64,000 bases of DNA, taken from positions 1,178,001 through 1,242,000 of the forward strand of contig JAFREQ010000101.1 of the NCBI GenBank assembly GCA_025331565.1. Reading direction: 5' to 3'. The notes beneath the pieces were generated by a model that was given only the letters and a program-made list of their open reading frames with translations, did no database searches and was not told where the DNA came from. The position numbers and the translations under genes were made by a program. Shown here in pieces: positions 9,935-21,260 of this stretch (position 1 is its first letter; the number at the start of each line of letters is the position of its first letter). This stretch comes from Holacanthus passer (lineage: Eukaryota > Chordata > Actinopteri > Pomacanthidae).

Positions 9935-10107
9935 TATAAAGTATAAAGTACATATTTTTTGCTTTTATTATCTGTTAATAAATGCTTGGAAATATGCATG
10001 CTGTGTCTTTAATGTGGTACAAGAGTAAATAATGCCAACCTCTACTCTACAAGAACTCCGAAATCCTTCATTTAGTGAACTGTATCAACGAACTCATTTT
10101 CCCAACA
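9585..10107 (+). mobile_element. Candidate LTR, 5' boundary not placed
   Basis: It has a TATA box (TATAAAGTATAAAG, 9935-9948) after a CA microsatellite, AATAAA at 9977-9982 only about 40 bp later, then about 105 bp of U5-like sequence ending CCCAACA at 10107. Three bases later comes TGGTGCCCTGTGTGAGGC, which has the form of a primer-binding site. The spacing of promoter, polyA signal and end is that of a short-R LTR. I found no matching start or target duplication, so the left end is a guess (a TGTTGATTC at 9587). Confidence 0.4.
9896..9931. repeat. (CA)n microsatellite
   Basis: About 18 CA units immediately upstream of the TATA box of the LTR-like sequence. Confidence 0.95.
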
Positions 10108-10110
10108 TAA

Positions 10111-10128
10111 TGGTGCCCTGTGTGAGGC
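10111..10128 (+). other. Primer-binding-site-like sequence
   Basis: TGGTGCCCTGTGTGAGGC begins three bases after the CAACA end. Retroelement primer-binding sites start TGG and pair with a tRNA 3' end. This one is close to the TGGTGCCC type but its 3' half is not a perfect tRNA match I can name. Confidence 0.35.
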
Positions 10129-10560
10129 AGTGTCCTGTGCCCCGAGGTGATCTGATGTATATCAGATCTTATTCTTTAATATAATTAATAATGATGTCTG
10201 ATAATTATTAATTGTTATCAATAGCCAAACTGCCCATGGAGTTGATCCCCAAAAACAGTTACTACTCCCATCCCTGAACAACTGACCCTTTACACATTTA
10301 CATTCTCTCTCTCCCTCCTCTCTTTGTTCTGCTTTCACCCATACTATTTCTTAATTAACTGGCATAACAACTGTGAAAAACTCATCAAGTTCATTAATGA
10401 GGTACTGATTAGGTGATCACATAAACAAAATCTTATTTAACAGGGAAAATTCTAAGGAAAAAATAGGACTAGCCAGATGTTGAAAACAGCACTAGTAGTA
10501 CCTCAAAAGTAATTGGAATCCAAAAATAATTATTGACCATGGCAAAGAGGTAAAAAAAGA
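10129..10560. other. Non-coding, possible retroelement leader
   Basis: AT-rich. The first part (gaggtgatctgatgtatatc) could be leader sequence of the element whose LTR ends at 10107. No gag-like frame follows, so any internal region is lost. Confidence 0.3.
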
Positions 10561-10572
10561 GAAGAGTGTTGA

Positions 10573-11032
10573 GTGAAGAGAATAAGGGCTAATCATTTCT
10601 GGTTTTACTGGCACGGGGAACAGTGTCAGGTTGCTTCCATTCTTAAAATTTCAAAGATGGTGGTTCAAAAGAACAAAGTCAAGCAGCAGACATTGGGGAC
10701 AACAAAGCTACAGACATTGACAGCAAACAGCAGGTGTACAAAGCCAGAAAAAAGTCAAGCCTCATCAATGAAAAGCAAAGAAGAGCAAGGCTGGGGATGG
10801 CAAGGACTGGTTATCCAGCAGGACAGTGATCCATGCTACATAGCCAGGTCAATCAAAGTGTGGAAGGAGGACCACCAGATCAACACCAAGTCATGGCCAG
10901 CCCAGTCTTCCGATCAATTGAAACCTCTGCTGATAGGACAAGTCATCAAACAAAATTTTTGTGTCCAGAGTGGCATAAAGTCACCCAACAGCAATGTGAA
11001 AAGCATTCCACCACATACTGAGTTGTGAAAGT
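10573..11032 (+). pseudogene. Tc1-like transposase, internally deleted remnant
   Basis: A single open frame of 151 codons fuses separated pieces of a Tc1-family transposase. The N-terminal part retains ILKISKMVVQKNKVKQQ, as in the DNA-binding region. After a jump it reads VIQQDSDPCYIARSIKVWKE, where D-S-D-P corresponds to the D-N-D-P catalytic Asp motif, then WPAQSSDQLKP, a degraded S-P-D-L-N-P motif, and the closing IKSPNSNVKSIPPHTEL. It belongs to a different subfamily from the elements at 1-575 and 11248-12530. The frame is open only by accident of the deletion; catalytic motifs are altered. I see no intact terminal repeats beside it. Confidence 0.7.
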
Positions 11033-11247
11033 TTCATGCTAACTACCGCGTGGCTGGCTGAGGGGTGTCACAATGACACGGGGCGGGGCCAACTTCTGAT
11101 GGGGCGGGGCAAACAGAGGAAAGATGGACGTTAGCAACATTAGCTTCAATCAACTAAAAAAAACTAAAAATAGAAATAATACAAAATTTAAAAATAATTA
11201 GTATTAGGAACTTCTTCACTATATATACACACCCACACATACACGCA

Positions 11248-12530
11248 CAGTGGGTAAAATAAGTATTAAACACATCATCAACATTTTTCTCAGTAATTAC
11301 ATTTCTAAAAAATTTTGCCAAATGTCAGCAACAACCCATGCAATCCATACATGCAAAGAAATCAAACCAAAGATGTACATAAATTTAATTATGTGTAATA
11401 ATGTGAAATGAAACAAAAAAGTATTGAACACATGAAGAAAGGGAGGTGCAAAAAGGCATGGAAAGCCAAGACACCAGCTGAAATTTATCAGTAATTAGAA
11501 AGCAATCCTGCCCCTTGGCAAATTAATATCAGCTGGTTCAGTCCCAACTGATGGCCTATAAAAAGGTGTCTCATTACCAAGGTGTAACACAAGAAACATC
11601 TCATGATGGGTAGAAGCAAAGAGCTCTCTCAAGACCTTCACAACCTTATTGTTGCAAAACAGTCAGAAAGACCTGGAATTAGCAGGTACGATTGTTTCAA
11701 AGAAAACAATAAGTAATGCACTCAACCGCCATGGCCTGTATGCACGCTCACCACGCAAGACTCCATTGCTGAAGAAAAAGCATGTTGAAGCTCGTTTAAA
11801 GTTTGTTGCACAACATTTGGACAAGTCTGTGAAATACTGGGAAAATATAGTCTGGTCAGATGAGACCAATATTGAACTCTTTGGATGCCATAATACACAC
11901 CATGTTTGGAGGACAAATGGCACTGCACATCAACCCAAAAACACCATACCAACAGTGAAGTTTGGAGGTGGGAGCATCATGGTGTGAAGGACCAGGATGC
12001 TGAAGATGAAACGAGGGTGGACATTTCAGTAAGACACAGCCATGGAAACTCTCAGTTGGTTTCAGAGAAAGAAAATAAAGCTGCTAGAATGGCCCAGCCA
12101 ATCACCTGACTTGAATTCAACTGAAAATCCATGGAAAGAACTAAAGATCAGAGTTCATAGAAGAGACCCATGGAACCTTCAAGATTTGAAGACTGTTTGT
12201 GTGGAAGAACGGGTCAAAATCACACCTGAGCAATACATGCGACTAGTTTCTCCTCCATACAGGAGGCGTCTTGAAGCTGTCATTACCAACAAAGGCTTTT
12301 GTACAAAGTACTAAATAAATCTCAGTAAGCATGTTCAATACCTTTGCCCTGTGTCATTTTTATTTATTACACATAACTTAATTTCTGAACTTATTTGTTT
12401 TGGTTTCTTTGTATGTATGGATTACTTGGGTTGTTACTAACATCTGGTGAAAATGTCATGTCAATAGCACCTTTAGAAATATATTTACTGAGAAAAATGG
12501 TGACGTGTTCAATACATATTTTACCCGCTG
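11248..12530 (+). mobile_element. Tc1/mariner element with both terminal repeats
   Basis: 1283 bp. It starts CAGTGGGTAAAATAAGTATT and ends AATACATATTTTACCCGCTG; the ends are imperfect inverted repeats that can be followed for about 200 bp (for example attgaacacatg near 11425 and its counterpart catgttcaat near 12330). TA follows the right end (12531-12532); the left flank is CA, probably a mutated TA. The transposase inside is broken, so the copy is immobile unless helped. The long terminal repeats are typical of some teleost Tc1-like families. Confidence 0.85.
11606..12314 (+). pseudogene. Tc1/mariner transposase, decayed
   Basis: It starts at the ATG at 11606 (MGRSKELSQDLHN), the usual N-terminus, but the DNA-binding region that should follow is mostly deleted. 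The frame then changes, and 11649-11987 carries DLELAGTIVSKKTISNALNR, the RSPRKTPLLKKKH stretch and WSDET with the first catalytic Asp. A second deletion and frameshift near 11990-12040 removes the D-N-D-P motif. 12042-12314 retains WPSQSPDLNSTENPWKELK, with the third acidic residue, and ends GFCTKY. Normal members are about 340 residues; the pieces here give fewer than 220. Confidence 0.85.
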
Positions 12531-12539
12531 TATATATAG

Positions 12540-14290
12540 TGAAAAGGCAGCATTACTCTTACAAACTGTTGACAGTTTGTGATCGCTCTGTACAATATTA
12601 TGAATGACACTATGCTTTTTTCCATTTTCTTTGTTAAATGGAAGACTAATGTGACCATATATCACAAAGTGAAGATTTTGAGTTCCTTGCAAGTTTAAGG
12701 AATTCTAATGTCCTCAGTCTACCAGTCAAAACCTCATCTGACATATTTGCCATCTGTGTCTGCATTTTTGAAAAATGTTTTTGCTGCCCCCAAACCCCTC
12801 ATACCCACCCCCAAATAAACTCATTTCTATCTTCATTTTCTCATCTTCTGAAGTTCATCTGCCCATATCCACCCACCCATGCAATCACGCTAGGAGACAG
12901 ACTGGCAGATCCACACACATATGCACACACACACCTCACAAAGACACCTACCAACACACACATGCAATTTAAAACTGTTTTCATTGACGGACATTTTAAA
13001 AATGCATTGGCTCTTTGTTTTCCTGTGCTAAAAAAGTATGGCAGCCTGGAGTGTGGCGGGTGGCAGAAAAAGACTTTTTTGTTCTCTTTTCTGCTGTTTC
13101 CCCGGAGATAGAGAGAGGGTTAAGAGAGAAGAGAGAGAAGACAGACAGTGTAACAACAGAAAAGCTTTAGCACATAATGAGTTATTAAGTGTGAGGGAAA
13201 ATACAAAAGCAGAGGCAAGAGCGAGAAGGAATGAGTTCACTCCCACCAGCTCAGTTTTCATTCAAACATATTTTTGTGAATTTACCAAGGTGACAAAAGC
13301 TCAGTGAAAGTAGCACAGTTCAAAAAGAAATTACACACGTCACCAGAAATAGTTAAAGGTCACTTTTTCTGAAATTAATATTCATAATCTATTTTATTGC
13401 ATCTATCAATTATTTCAAATGCATTACCCAACATATAGTCAGCTTAAGTTGCAGTTATAAGCCTTAAGATGCCAACTGTCTATATATATGTTTATAGTGC
13501 AAACAAGCTGCAACCTAAGAGGATTCAATGTGTACTTTTTGAAAATAGGACTAAATAACCAGCTGTCACACTCTGCCTCTCTGTCCCTCCTCCCAGCCAC
13601 ATTCCCACTTCCTCAAACCACTGCCTGCCTCACACTTCCCCTCCTGTGAACCAGATGCCCTCAGACTTTCCCTCCTTTTCCCATCACCTGACTGCCTCAT
13701 CCATCTACTCACCTGTTCCAACTTCTCACATCAGCCCTGCAGTTTCCTGACTTTCTGGCCCTGCCTGAACCCCAGTCGGATGTCTTTGTAGACATCCTGC
13801 CTGAACCTCTGTTGGCCATCCTGAGTGATGTCCTAACTAAGCCCCATTTGGTTGCCCTTGCCTCCAGAGTGACCTCCAAAGCTGTCTTGTCTATGTTGTC
13901 CTCCAGAGTTGCTCCACCTGCCTGGTTATCCTCCTGAGTGGTCCCGCCTACAACGTGAGCTCCAAATGAAAATGTAAAAACAAAGGACAGTTAGGCACAG
14001 GGACTTCACACAAACTCCTGTCAAGCCCTGTCATAACAGCCTGTACAGACACTAAAAACTGTTCAGTAATCATATCTGGCAGTCACCATAGCCAGATACA
14101 CTGCACAGAAGTACTGGGCGTAAGGATAAACTGTTATTAGTCAAGAAATAGTTCCAGCTTCTAGCTCCATCCTAGAGAGCCCCTAAAGGGACATGACAAA
14201 AAGGGACAAAAAAACCCAACAAACTTTCAGTATCTGGTGCGCACAAAATACTCTTTCAGGTAGCTTTAGCCTAAAAAGCTGGGAAAAGTG
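12540..14290. other. Non-coding, with a CCT-rich block
   Basis: 12775-12970 has C-rich and CA-rich simple sequence. 13564-13970 is a pyrimidine-rich block (cctgcctgaaccccagtcgg, repeated gtcctccagag-type phrases) that resembles LTR or minisatellite material, but I find no paired ends. No exon or RNA gene is seen. Confidence 0.4.
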
Positions 14291-14599
14291 GCAGAGTGGA
14301 GGTGGATATATTCACCTTCCTGAAAATGCAACATATACCTGATAGTGTCTTCAACCGACTAAAGGATTATAAGGTAAATGATCTCGTCATTAACTCATTG
14401 TTTGCAAACCATAGCAGGTCTGGTCTCTTATGGGCTCCAGGTACTGTCAGAAGGTATCTGATTTCCTTTTTGCAATTACATAAAATCTACAGGTACTTTC
14501 TCCAGCACGAGATACTGAAAGTTAACCCAACAGCACAAGATACTGAAAGTTTTTTTTGTTTTGTGTTCATATTGCCTTTTGTTGCTTTAGGTGGCATAC

Positions 14600-14930
14600 C
14601 ATACCAAAGCCACAAAAGGTGTTCTTTTTTTTCAAATTTCAGTTTGTTTTCACATATTTCATATATCTAAACACAAAACTTTCACACTGTGGAGATATAA
14701 TCTCCGACACCATATTATTAGGAAACACTCCATAAACTTCCATCGTTATGCAAATAATACCCAATTATATATATATATATATATATAATATCAATCAAGT
14801 CAGATAAAACTGTCCAATTCACTGAACTTCAAGCATGTCTTAATGACATGAAAACTTGAATAACCTGCGATTTTCTGACAACTCAGACAGAACTGAAGTC
14901 TGAGTTGTCTTTATTTTGGGTAATGCTGTT
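14600..14930 (+). pseudogene. L2-like LINE RT fragment with mutated active site
   Basis: Reads IIRKHSINFHRYANNTQLYI, which corresponds to the RT palm block around the Y-A-D-D active site. Here both Asp are Asn, so the enzyme is inactive. A (TA)n run at 14765-14787 has expanded just after it. Reading then resumes, with a stop, as SDKTVQFTELQACLNDMKT, the L2-type linker after the active site. Upstream and downstream parts are missing or unreadable. A 5'-truncated old insertion. Confidence 0.65.
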
Positions 14931-15194
14931 CTGTTTCTTTTGTTCAAAACTTATTTGCACACTTTTAAAAACAGGCTACTTGAATAGCCCAACCACGCTG
15001 TGCTAGCACTGAAACATGCTACCTCGGTTGTTCAGGTATTAGTTTACAGACATGTCAAATTCTCATTTTATGGCTCCAGAAATGCACTTATCATGGGTCC
15101 TTGACAGTCGCGGTTAAACTCATTGGTCAAGTAAAGTTGATGTTTGCTAGTGTTGGAAGGTTTTATTAGCTAACACACTAACTGAAACTCAGGT
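14931..15194. other. Non-coding spacer
   Basis: Unique-looking sequence between the L2 scrap and the SAMD3-like pseudogene. No signal recognised. Confidence 0.4.
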
Positions 15195-17120
15195 TTGTCC
15201 TTGATGATGTCAGCGTTGAGAGGCTTATTTTGTATTTTGCTTATTCTGTCTAACCCTCATCCTGAGACTGTAAATGCTCTCATGTTGGAGGTGAAAAACA
15301 AGTTAAACCTAACCTATGACTTTCATCTTCAGTTTCCAGACCCAGAGTTTGACAATGCTCTGTGCAATGTAGTTAACACAGAGGACCTACCATCCAAAGT
15401 GGTCATTAAGGTAGTGAGATTAGATGAGTCAGACTTGAGACTAACCAGTACAGACAACAGTGTTGCTCTCTGATAACAGATTTACCAGAACGTCTTTGCC
15501 GATGGCCAGAGGTCTTCGTTGTTCCAACATTATCTTATGAGAATGGAGTGTGTTTTAAGAGGGAGCAGTGCTGCATATGCGAAAGAGGTCCACACAGTAG
15601 GTAGGTGAGCTGGGTGATAACCAGCCAGAAAGCCAGAAGATAAGTCAGGTAGTGAACTCACTTTGCCGACAGAAGCCAAAAGCCACAAGGACAGGCAGAC
15701 AAAACCAGGAACACTGAGGCACATGCTCGTAGTCAGAGGCAGAAAACAGAGGCGGGTTTGCTGGAAAGCCTTGTATGATATGAAGAGCAATCTGGCAATC
15801 TGTGTGTGACTGCAGAAGCTTATATACTGTCTTGATTGTAATTGGCTGCAGCTGGGAGCACAGGTGAGCTGATGAGGTGGGAGTGGCTGGCAGTTGAGGC
15901 AGAGTCAGAGGGGTGAGTGGAAAAGTACTGGAGGAACAACTAGAACAATGGTCCTGGCTGGCATTCCACTGTACTTAAAGGAGGAGCCATTAGGAGTCTT
16001 CAGAACTTGAGAAGTATTTTGCTTTATCCCACAGGTCATTACATTCATCTATTTTACAAAGAGAAATCACTGATCATTGATAATCACTTAAAAGAAAAAA
16101 AAACAAAAAAGAATTTTCAAATAAAAACTACAGGGCTGCACAATGGCAAACATTTGAGTACATCTTGAGGACAGACATAAACTGCATTAACATGTCTTAT
16201 AATACCTAGCTACTCATCTCATTCGCTCTTTCTATTACTAAGTCTAATTACTTCTCCCTTCTCTGTCTATGTACTTAATTTGATTCTTATTGTTTGCACT
16301 AGAATCAACTCAGACAGCACCTACAAGTCCAGATCCTTACAGCTGTCAAATGGGCTTTGAAAAATAATTTGGATAAGCAGTAAGCAAGAAAGAAACCTTA
16401 TCTCTAAACAGCTCACTTTATCTCATGTTCTGTGGTAAACACTGATAACAAATGAAGACAGCAAAGAATGAAGAGCGTCATTTGTAATGGCTGTGTTCAC
16501 CAGCCAGATGCCTGCCTGTGCATTGCTTACCTGTAACACCCACAGAGACGTAGGTTTTGATTTTGCTCCAGTTTCAGACAAAAAAGGAATTACAAACTGA
16601 TTTTTTTAAGAACTGAGTGGATTTTTCAGGAAACTTTCCATTTATAAACTGAATATTTTCTGTTGGACGACTGAAATGAATGAATAAAAGAGTGAACTAT
16701 TTTTGTGGTGATTGAGCTGTTTCTTAAAAACCTGGACTGAAGTTTGGATCGGGCTGTTTGATTTGGAATTGGCATTTTACTGTTGAGCATAGTGTGAAGG
16801 AATTCACTTTCCAGGATGAGTTAGAGGAAACCCAGGAGGGAGCATTGGCTCTGGTGGCAGTGGTCAATGACGAGGAAGTGCCTGCAGGAATCCCCATTGA
16901 AACCATGTGTCAGTCATCCTTGAGGATCAGGTTGTAATGTCTCACAGATCTTGGGCAGATGCACTTGTAAATTTTGTTTGGACTGATGTATGCTCTCCAT
17001 TTGAACTACCCTGAGAAGCGAAGTGGCTTCTTTGAGTTTATTCAGATTGTCCTCTTAAATCTTGATGATGGGAAAAAGCAACTCAAAACCTACATAAAAT
17101 CTACAGGTGCTGAAAAATGA
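15195..17120 (+). pseudogene. SAMD3-like (PB1-type N-terminus) pseudogene, N- and C-terminal pieces
   Basis: The 5' piece, 15195-15473, encodes ALMLEVKNKLNLTYDFHLQF, PDPEFDNALCNVVNTEDLPS and KVVIKVVRLDESDLR. This resembles the PB1-like start of a teleost family often annotated SAMD3-like (from memory). After a frameshift near 15470 the next block reads PERLCRWPEVFVVPTLSYE, the expected continuation. The body is then lost and an antisense LTR-like segment lies at 15600-15985. At 16750-17120 broken frames read VMSHRSWADALVN, MYALHLNYPEKRSGFFEFIQ and IVLLNLDDGKKQLK, which looks like the family's C-terminal block. Order and strand are kept. Several frameshifts and no continuous frame make this a pseudogene; the parent function is not established. 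Confidence 0.5.
15600..15985 (-). mobile_element. Antisense LTR-like promoter block inside the pseudogene
   Basis: On the minus strand it reads ...CCAATTACAATCAAG ACAGTATATAAGCTTCTG, a CCAAT box followed by a TATA box (near 15825-15850), then an R-like start CACACAGATTGCCAG and a CT-rich U5-like stretch. The ends and a target duplication could not be fixed. The long minus-strand frame at 15530-15790 (LSVPGFVCLSLWLLASV...) is just this CT-rich sequence translated. Confidence 0.4.
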
Positions 17121-17714
17121 GCTGGAGTAAAAGTGGCAATGGGTTTTGTTTTTGAAGGTCAGCCAAAGACAAAGTGTCATTGTTTGAAAGTTGACTTTTG
17201 GCTTGCATGCTGAAAACTGTTAAACAGGTCAGAATACCTGCTGGACATTTTACTGTCGAGCATAATGTGCATTAAGAATGAACAATGGCCCCACAGTCAT
17301 TTTCAGTGTTTAACCAGGTACTGTGTGACTCACTCAACAGACAGCTACTATTCTGCAGTTCTGCATGGGTTTTGTTTCTTAACGTTTCTTCACTACCTTT
17401 CAAATCCAACTACAGAAGAAACAAACAGGACACAGACCTGAGACACCACCCTAGGGTGGGGACAAGTCATCTACACAGACTTTGTGGACAAAATTATTGT
17501 CTATGGACAGGATAATGACATTGCTCTTAACATGGACAAAACTAAAGAACCAACACTTGACAACCCCTTACACACTTTACAGACATGTTGTCTGTATTTA
17601 TCTACATCACTTCTTCCTACTCTACCTAAATACCTAGTAAAATGTATTTATTGTCATGAGTATGGATATGGCAAGGGGGATGAGGAGCAGCTGGTGAAGA
17701 GGAGGAGTGAGGCT
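17121..17714. other. Non-coding, with a short duplicated phrase
   Basis: 17243-17269 (ggacattttactgtcgagc...) repeats 16771-16796 (ggcattttactgttgagc...), so a small duplication spans the pseudogene 3' end. The rest is unremarkable. Confidence 0.4.
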
Positions 17715-17812
17715 GGCGTGAGTGCAGCCTGCCCCTAGTGTTCATTTGAGGAACTTTTTGCACTTCCATGTTGGTTTCATTTTTCAGCACCAGTGGTTGC
17801 CACTTGGCATTG
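17715..17812 (+). repeat. Dispersed repeat family R1, 3' fragment
   Basis: tgcccctagtgttcatttga ... ttggtttcatttttcag ... ggttgccacttgg. The same string of phrases occurs at 55364-55445 and 40565-40655, all in plus orientation. A frequent teleost interspersed repeat; class unknown. Confidence 0.75.
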
Positions 17813-17989
17813 ACTGAGCCAAGCCAGGAGCCTGGAGAGCCAGGAGGTGGAGCCAGGAGGAGGAGCCACACCCACATCAGGACACACACATAAACAGAGA
17901 GAGAGGAAGAGACAGGAGAGCACTAGAAACACAACGGAGGAAGGAAACACTATGAATCTTCAGAGGAGCTGGGCAGCACTATAACAATC

Positions 17990-18780
17990 TATAGAGGTGT
18001 TGTGGCGGTGCAATGCAAATTGAAGGGGATTCAAGGTGTCAGGGGCAGGTGAGGGTTCTGACTTGCTACTTAATGCACTTCATGATGATCATTGTCAGTG
18101 CAATAGCATAGTTGTCAGTTAGGCAGTTATGGAAGGCTTTTTTGGTATGGGACAATGGCAGTCTGTTTGCAGCAGGTGGGGACTACAGAGTGGTTCAGGG
18201 ACAGGTTGAATATGGAGGCGAATACTTCAACTAACTGGTCAACACACCCTCTGAGGACATGGCCTGGAATGCCATCTGGCCCTGGTTATTTCCAGGGGTT
18301 TACTCTGATCAGAACTCTCCTCACATTGGTAATAGTTTGGAACAGAGTGAGGCCGTCCTTGTCCTGAGCTAGCTTCACAGTAGGGGTGGTGTTGCTTGCC
18401 TCAAACCATGCACAGAAGATACTGAGCTTGCTGGGGAGAGAGGTGGCATCACTGATATTTCCACCGTTGTACTCTGTGATGGAACCAAGTCCACACCAAA
18501 AGTGTCCAGAGTCAGAGCTCTGATCGTTAGACTGTAACTTGTCCCTGTAGGACTTCATCAAGGCCTCCACGTCCCCGAACTATAGGCAGAGGACTGTGCT
18601 CTGAGTCTAGCATAGACATCGTCATTAATCCAGGACAATTGGTCAGGGAAGGTCTTAACATTGACTTTTGACAGTCGAGAGAAGACAAAAAGTTGTTGTG
18701 ATTCGTTTAACCCAGTGTTTTCTCCTTGTGGTGGAGGGTGGATGGAAGGCCCTGTCTTGTTGCCACAGTTCACCACTGTC
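17990..18780 (-). pseudogene. Jockey-group LINE ORF2 fragment (EN-RT linker and RT start)
   Basis: The minus strand encodes, in order, FPDQLSWINDDVYARLRAQS (18776-18558), a linker with SKLSIFCAWFEAS and KLAQDKDGLTLFQTIT (18570-18286), then PGPDGIPGHVLRGCVDQLVE, IFNLSLNHSVVPTC and a degraded VPYQKS...MIIMKC. P-G-P-D-G-I and V-P-x-x-[FC]-K are the classic first RT blocks of jockey/CR1-type LINEs. The active-site half is missing and several stops interrupt it. Part of the same family may be the larger copy at 35041-38700, which lacks exactly this portion. Confidence 0.75.
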
Positions 18781-19086
18781 TTGTACTAAGATGTGTATGG
18801 GGCAAGTAAAAGTGGACCCGAATATGAGTCAAAGATTTACCTGAGACCCAGTTCAGGTCAGGTTGAGTCTTCACCTTCTCAGGGGGTTAGCCTAAAAAAA
18901 ACTTTGAAGTGTATCTACCTCATGACATCTAATTAGTTGTGTGCATTAAGATTCCAATTAAATGTTTTTTGTCTCAAAAACAAAATACTGAGAGCCAGGC
19001 TCTGAATGTACATTATGTTTGCACGTCTTTTAATTACCATGATATTATCTCAATCCATTAAAATACAGCACAGTTCCCAGTAGTGT
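18781..19086. other. Non-coding spacer
   Basis: Nothing recognised between the LINE fragment and the weak L2-like piece. Confidence 0.4.
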
Positions 19087-19350
19087 GTGGCTGGTGTTTG
19101 TAGTCAGCTGCCAATCAGGTCAAATGATGAGTCTAGCCTCAGTAGAGAAAATCTGATCTCACAAACCAAGTGTGTAGGAGTCCTTTTAAGGAGGCTACAA
19201 TGGCTTTCTATTAATTGTCAAGCTGCAGATACGGTCTCCGTCTGCCATGACCCAATCTCACCTCTCAATCCAGTCCTCATCTCTCCTCCCTTCATCCTCC
19301 CTTCTCTCATTAGGCTGAAGAAAAGCATCAGGAGTTGCTTAGGTTGAGAG
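19087..19350 (+). pseudogene. Weak L2-like LINE scrap
   Basis: Reads SLSRENLISQ...LLRRLQWLSINCQA, similar in pattern to the L2 RT thumb motif ITPVLxxLHWLPV. It is short, degraded and unsupported by flanking motifs. Confidence 0.3.
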
Positions 19351-20839
19351 TAGGCGGCAGTGCTCAGGGCAAAAATGAGAAAACACTTAAGATTCCACCA
19401 ACCTCTCCAGTACTGTGATTAAGAGGATGGAGCACCATTCATTACATGTCCCATTGATGGCTGCTCTTTCACCTTCACATTTCTTCACCGGGTTTATCAT
19501 GAGAATAGGGAAAGGAAATGGAGATGTCTTTGCCAAGCTGCTAGCAAATATTGACTTCTGTCCAACAAACAGCTAAATTAGATTTTAGCAGATTCAATTA
19601 AATGTTTCTTGTTAATGTGTTCGTTCGCCACTGTTCAAAAAGTTATCTAACATAAATTGAATGTGCTGAGGTTACGGCAACACTGTCATCTTGCTGAAAA
19701 AGCAGACAGGGTATTAGAAGAGAAAATGATTCAATTTCACTGAGGGTTTAGGGTTTTGCAATATTGCCGTATCTCTTTTCCCTTATTATGCTTCCTTTCT
19801 CCCTTACTCTCTAGTGGTAATGCCATCTGTGCTTTCATGGTCAGCATGTATTCTTTCCTTTCAGCTGTCCTAAAAAGTCTATCAAACTCAATAAGCAGTT
19901 CAATACATCAGTGCGGTGGGAGGAAATGTTCCCTTACAAATGAAAATGCATATACATATGGAAATTCTGTTTTGTCTACATAGCTTCTGGAGAGAATCAG
20001 ACATGCCGGTGCTTAAAAATCAGCTGCTATGATTGGACAAATGCCAGGCATGTCTCAACATTTTATCACTGTGATGGATGTAGATTTTAATTTCACAAGG
20101 ACATGTACCTCCACAATGACAGATACAGGCAACAACAGGACCGGTGAGGTTGAAAAACTGCCATGCAGCAAAATTCAAACATCCATTTCTTTTGCAAATA
20201 TGATGCTACACATAGAAGCAAGATCATTGGTTTTGTGAGGGAAGGCTTGAACATGGCAAAGACTGTAGAGTTACTGGACTGTTGGTAAGCAGTAGGGTAA
20301 AGGGTGAAAGCACCAAACCACACATCACTTTACCAGAACACTTGCTACATGCAGCTGTAGATGTCAGCTGTCAGGGGGCATTGGCCAAAACTAGTGACCC
20401 AGTCCACAGTGCAGTTTCAAAGTCAGGGTAGTCAGTCAGAGTAGAATAAAAGTTTTTAGAAAATTTCATCACAAAGGTCAAAAACAAGGAGATCAGTCAG
20501 AGAAGGCCAGCCAAACCAAAGCACAGGGATGAATGATCAAACCAGGAAACGAGCAGGGATTCATAGAGGCAGAATCAAGTGGTTTGAGCCAGAAAGAAAA
20601 GGGATCATACCATTTCCTAAGTAATCATTTAAATTGTGCAAGAAACACTTGACAGTTTGTCAAAAGTCAAAAGCTACTTCAAACTAAAAATATAAAAATA
20701 GAAACAAGCTAAAAAAAAAAATAGATAAAAACATTAAAAAAAAACAACAAGATGAAAGTACAGAGATAAAGTAGATAAATAAAAAGCCTAAGAAAAGTAA
20801 AAACTAAAATCAAGTGAAGATAATATACAGCAGCAGTGA
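19351..20839. other. Non-coding, nothing recognised
   Basis: Unique-looking sequence with A-rich patches at 20700-20760. Small open frames at 19756 and 20029 carry no motif. Confidence 0.45.
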
Positions 20840-21260
20840 TGCCATCAATAGCAAACACCAAACGATGTTGAATAATTTCTTATGCTAATCATCTGCCTTC
20901 CCTGCCTGAACTGAACACTGACCTGCTCTGTTATTAGATGATTATTTGATTGTACCTATTCATGCAAATTGGATTTGTGCATTCTTCAGCAGGCACTTTA
21001 TTACAGGCTATGATGTTTACAACATGGATGTATGCGTAATTAAATCCTGCAATTGTAGTGCAAGCAGAGGTTACATTACCCACTCATGATTAATTATAAT
21101 GATTTGGTTTAATCTTAAAGCTATATGAGAATTGCTAGAAATAACACCCCAAGTGTCTTTTCATTTATATAATTCATGAAACACTTCAATACAATACAAT
21201 CAATGGTGAATACTGGATGTGAAAAGGCATAACCATTTAATACAATATGGTCAGTGGTTT
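20840..21260. other. Candidate conserved non-coding (regulatory) sequence
   Basis: High-complexity AT-rich sequence with clustered homeodomain/POU-type words: an octamer ATGCAAAT (20962-20969), several TAATTA/ATTAA motifs and CATGATTAATTATAATG near 21087. No repeats, no coding. The texture is like vertebrate developmental enhancers, but conservation cannot be judged here. Confidence 0.2.

Noticed and set aside
11649..11987. Functional transposase of the 11248-12530 element
   Set aside because: Most of the DNA-binding region and the second catalytic Asp motif are deleted, and frames are shifted.
13028..13307. Overlapping frames on both strands as a gene
   Set aside because: Purine-rich versus pyrimidine-rich shadow translations; no motif or splice signals.
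13564..14036. Complete LTR between TGTCACACTC and CATAACA
   Set aside because: The ends are not inverted copies, there is no polyA signal in place and no target duplication.
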